Of a stretch of DNA of 12,500 nt, positions 9,486 to 12,500 are shown in pieces. Every line of letters begins with the position of its first letter. Position 1 is the stretch's first letter. Source of the DNA: Neocallimastix lanati (nom. inval.) (Eukaryota > Neocallimastigomycota > Neocallimastigomycetes > Neocallimastigales > Neocallimastigaceae); contig JACVTC010000124.1 of NCBI GenBank assembly GCA_016946835.1, positions 237,501 through 250,000 on the forward strand. Reading direction: 5' to 3'. Under the pieces are notes generated by a model, which had not been told where the DNA came from, did not search any database, and saw nothing but the letters and a program-made list of their open reading frames with translations. A program made the position numbers and the translations under genes.

Positions 9486-10266
9486 TATTTATGATTAATA
9501 TAAATTGAATAATTATTTAATTATATTTAAAATATTATAATTTTTATTCATTTATATTTATATTTTTATTTTTTTAATCATTTAAATATTCAATTAATTA
9601 TTTATGTAATTATTTATTAATTTATTTATTTATTGTTTAAGAATCTTTATGGAATATTGATCAATTAATTCAACAAGAAATTGATACCAATGAACAAGAG
9701 AAAAAAATAAATGATGATAAAAATAAAAAAACAATAGATATTATAGATGAATTAGATAGTCAACCAGAAGAAATTAATTATGAAGAGATAGCCTTTGCTG
9801 ATTCAGATATGACTTTTAACGATAGTAATGAATTATCTAATGATATTGATGCTTCAGGTTAATAAATAAATGGATTAAATAAATAAATAAAATATATATA
9901 TTAATATAAAATATTAGATTTATGTATATATGTATATATATAAGTAAAAATGATAGAAAAAATAAATTATTTTGATAAAGAAAAATTATAAATATTGAAT
10001 TCCAGTTAATATATATATATATTCATATTTATTTTATTTAAATATAAACAAATATAAAAAAAATAAAAAAAAAATTAAAGATGTTCCGACTTGTGAGCTC
10101 AATAAATTGGATGTATATAAAACTGCATGTAAAATTATAGATGTTATTCCAATATCATATTATGCTGATAATATGAATAATGAAGAATTAATTATGCGCA
10201 ATCATGGTTTAGGACCAAAAGGGGCCAAAGCAATTTCAGAATCATTAAATGTAACAACATAAAAAA

Positions 10267-10298
<32 letters not shown>

Positions 10299-12122
10299 CA
10301 TTCTTATAATACATTATAAAAATATATATTAATAAAGCAATATTTTAATTTTGTTTTTATTTAATTTTTTTTTTAATATATTTAAAAATATATTTTAAAA
10401 TAAATAATACATAACTCATATAAATTTAATAGAAAACTCAAATTAAAATTCTTGATTTATCAGGAAATTGGATTGGTAAATTAAAATACTTGATAAAGAA
10501 TAAAATTTGAATATACTTATTGAAATATTATATAACGTTTGTAAAATAATTAATTTAAAGATTCTGGAGGAAAATTCTTAGCCCAAACTATATGTAATAA
10601 TTGTTTCTTAACTGAATTAAATTTATCAAATAATCATCTTGGTAACATATATTTATATATATATTATAAATTAAAAAAATAAAAAATAAAAAATTAAAAA
10701 TTAAAAATAAAATAAAAAAAAAAAATAATAAATAATACCACTACGATTAATGAAAATTTAAAATATTAATATTTAATATTAATTATACTATGTATTAATA
10801 CTATTAAAATAGGCATTAAAGGTGGTGAACCTATGGGTTTTATGATTGCTCAAAATACCAATTTAAAAATTCTAAATCTTAGTAGTAATGTATCCTAATG
10901 ATTATAATTTTAAAATTTATAGAAATTAATATAATTAATAATTAGAAATAGAATAATATATATAAACATTATTTTTTCTTTTTTTTTTTTTTCTTTCTTT
11001 TTTTTTTTTATAGGAAATAATTTAAGTAATCGTGAAATAAAAGCAATTTCTGAAGGATTAAAAGAAAATGATGTGTTAGTCTGTATGCAATTACAATATT
11101 TACATATATATATTTTAATATTTTAAAATACCATATGTATTTCATTTGTAATATCATGTATATTTTAATATATTAATATATCATTTGTATATTATATATA
11201 TTTTAATAAATTTTTCAAATCATATCATTTTTAATAATATCGAAAAATAATGAAGCTCTTGATTTAAGTTATAATAAGATTAATGATATTGGTGCACTAT
11301 ATCTTGGAAAATCATTAATTGAAAATGAATCCATTAAAGTATTAAATTTAGGTATAATATAAATTTTTCATTAAAAAACTAATGTTTAATTTAATATATC
11401 ATCTTATTTAATAAATTAATTCATTCTAACAATTATTAATATGATATATTGTATTCTTAAAATCAAGGTTGGAATGAAATCAGAATGAAAGGAATAGCTG
11501 CCTTTTTCCAATGTTTAAAGGTTTGAATAATACATAATTATATTAATTAATATGATTCTATATAATAATTTTAATTTAACACATTTATTCAGTTTACTTA
11601 TTTCAATTTTAATCCTTTTATATATATATATATATTAAAATTTTTTTATTTTTAAATATTTTTAATAATATCAAATATATACTAGTCAAATCAAGGAATT
11701 ACTGATTTAAGTATTAATGTAAGTTACTATTTTAGTTAAAAATTTTTTATTAAATTAGATCAAAATAATATTATATTTAACATTCATATAATTATCTAAA
11801 CCTAACATATTATATAATTTAGAATAATGGTGCTGCTGATATTGGTGGGGCTGCAATTGTACAATATATTGATAGTAATAGAGTAATTACAAGACTAAAT
11901 CTTAAGTAAATATTTCATTTAATATTAATATATACATATATACCTTTTTTAAATAAAATATATATTAAATAATTAGATGAATTTTAAAAATTAATTCTTT
12001 ATGTATTTATTTTTATTGATATAATAAAATTATATGCATATATAAATTATATATATTATGACTGATTTAATAAATAAATAAATAAAATATAATAATAAAA
12101 ATAACAAATAAAAAATAAAAAA

Positions 12123-12153
<31 letters not shown>

Positions 12154-12163
12154 TAATAATAAT

Positions 12164-12197
<34 letters not shown>

Positions 12198-12367
12198 GAT
12201 CATGTCGTCTTCCAGATAGTATAGCTGGTCCATTATTTAAAGCTTTAGAACAAAATAATGGTTTAGTTGAAATTATTCTTGATTCTAATTGTTTCACAGA
12301 TGCCTTTTTCCCCTCATTAAATAATTTCTGTCAAAAAATCACTTCTCCCAGAACAATTCATCTTGAG
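8842..12367 (+). CDS. LRRC74-like leucine-rich-repeat protein, 13 exons, 3' incomplete
   Basis: Exons: 8842-8860, 9038-9436, 9642-9857, 10081-10250, 10433-10475, 10561-10641, 10813-10884, 11014-11082, 11256-11351, 11468-11520, 11686-11718, 11823-11905 and 12199-12367. All introns are GT-AG and the sum is 501 codons in one frame. Residues 1-211 are acidic and charged, with nine 7-residue repeats at 44-106. Residues 212-268 form the LRRC74-type cap: ACKIIDVIPISYYADNM followed by NHGLGPKGAKAI. From about 270 on, ribonuclease-inhibitor-like repeats of 28 residues follow (LDLSGNWI, LNLSNNHLG, LNLSRNNL, LDLSYNKI, LNLGWNEI, LSINNNGA, LNLKSCRL). The repeats would form a curved protein-binding scaffold. 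The exact role of LRRC74 proteins is unsettled. The start was chosen because exon 1 joins in frame and no later ATG lies upstream of the acidic region in a better context. Exon 13 ends at a GT donor, and the rest lies beyond the window. Confidence 0.87.
8861..9037 (+). other. Intron 1 of the LRR gene, after a 19-nt first coding exon
   Basis: The donor GTATAAGAT follows only six codons plus one base (MSEAAE). The acceptor ATAAAAG lies after a T26 run (8954-8979) and an AAT stretch. Splicing makes GTT GTC at the junction. The first exon is very short, so its exact extent rests on this junction keeping frame with exon 2. Confidence 0.75.
9148..9336 (+). repeat. Nine tandem 21-bp coding repeats (7-residue E-S-T-E-rich units)
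   Basis: Nine units of 21 bp without spacer encode a consensus of x-E-(S/P)-T-E-(E/K)-K. They begin with IEPIKES and VEPTEEN, pass through IESTEEK and VESTEEK, and end with DEPNEKG. Third positions vary between units (TCT, TCA, TCC; ACA, ACT), so protein-level selection is likely and the array is not freshly expanded. The product would be a strongly acidic, flexible or helical linker. Confidence 0.92.
11906..12198 (+). other. Intron 12 of the LRR gene, containing an AAT-rich array
   Basis: The largest intron of the gene (293 bp) runs from GTAAATATT to AATAAAAG. Its 3' half (about 12069-12195) is AAAT and AAT units, including a nearly pure AAT tract right up to the acceptor, so there is no pyrimidine tract. 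Without splicing the frame meets TAA at 11907-11909. With splicing LNL joins KSCRL in the repeat register, which supports the acceptor despite its context. Confidence 0.75.
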
Positions 12368-12500
12368 GTGAATATATAGATATATATGTTTAGAATTATT
12401 CAAAATATATTACACATTATATATAAAAATAATTGAGAGAAAATATTGATTATATAAATTATTTATTTATTTTCCTTTAATTTATTATTCTACTTTTTTT
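12368..12500 (+). other. Start of intron 13 of the LRR gene, window ends inside
   Basis: The donor GTGAATATA follows TIHLE in frame. The remaining sequence is TA-rich with no open continuation. No acceptor is identifiable before the window end, so the C-terminus is missing. Confidence 0.6.

Noticed and set aside
12067-12297. Minus-strand 76-codon frame with a Leu run
   Set aside because: It combines the antisense of LRR exon 13 with the AAT array of intron 12.

Overview
The window is extremely AT-rich nuclear eukaryotic DNA, full of homopolymers and microsatellites. It holds one intact but incomplete gene, one decayed gene and two retroelement relics. The best guess for the source is an anaerobic gut fungus (Neocallimastigomycota). 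Three things point there: the base composition, a fungal SGNH/GDSL acetylesterase-like relic with short GT-AG introns, and an LRRC74-like leucine-rich-repeat gene of the kind found in flagellated lineages. The assignment is inference from content, not proven.

Layout. Positions 1-1465 are low-complexity intergenic DNA with A-rich, AAT/AAAT and CTA arrays. A 94-bp tandem duplication (1466-1651) sits directly before a secreted SGNH/GDSL esterase pseudogene (1682-3106, + strand, four exons). That pseudogene carries a one-base homopolymer frameshift in the signal peptide, a 14-bp frameshifting tandem duplication, two in-frame TAA stops, and probable loss of the catalytic His. A perfect 29-bp inverted repeat follows at 3332-3394. 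Next comes a minus-strand Ty1/copia integrase-end relic (3504-3756). After it lies a + strand non-LTR reverse-transcriptase relic (5694-6143), probably with 5' parts at 4163-4660. A (TTA)n array of about 930 bp (4762-5692) separates the two parts. From 6144 to about 8250 I recognise no gene. An A39 run, an AAT array, an 82-bp tandem duplication and an imperfect hairpin fill 8258-8606.

The second gene (8842 to beyond the window, + strand) is a coherent 13-exon reading of 501 codons. It has an acidic N-terminal half with nine 7-residue repeats, then an LRRC74-type cap and eight to nine ribonuclease-inhibitor-like leucine-rich repeats. Every exon junction can be set by GT-AG sites that keep the repeat register, so the gene looks functional.

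The two genes show no functional link. The window reads as a retroelement-scarred, microsatellite-rich stretch between a dying secreted-enzyme gene and a conserved LRR gene. I found no convincing new system. The points most worth checking are the pattern of lesions in the relics, which leans to C-to-T change, the giant TTA array, the 29-bp palindrome and the symmetric-exon LRR gene.
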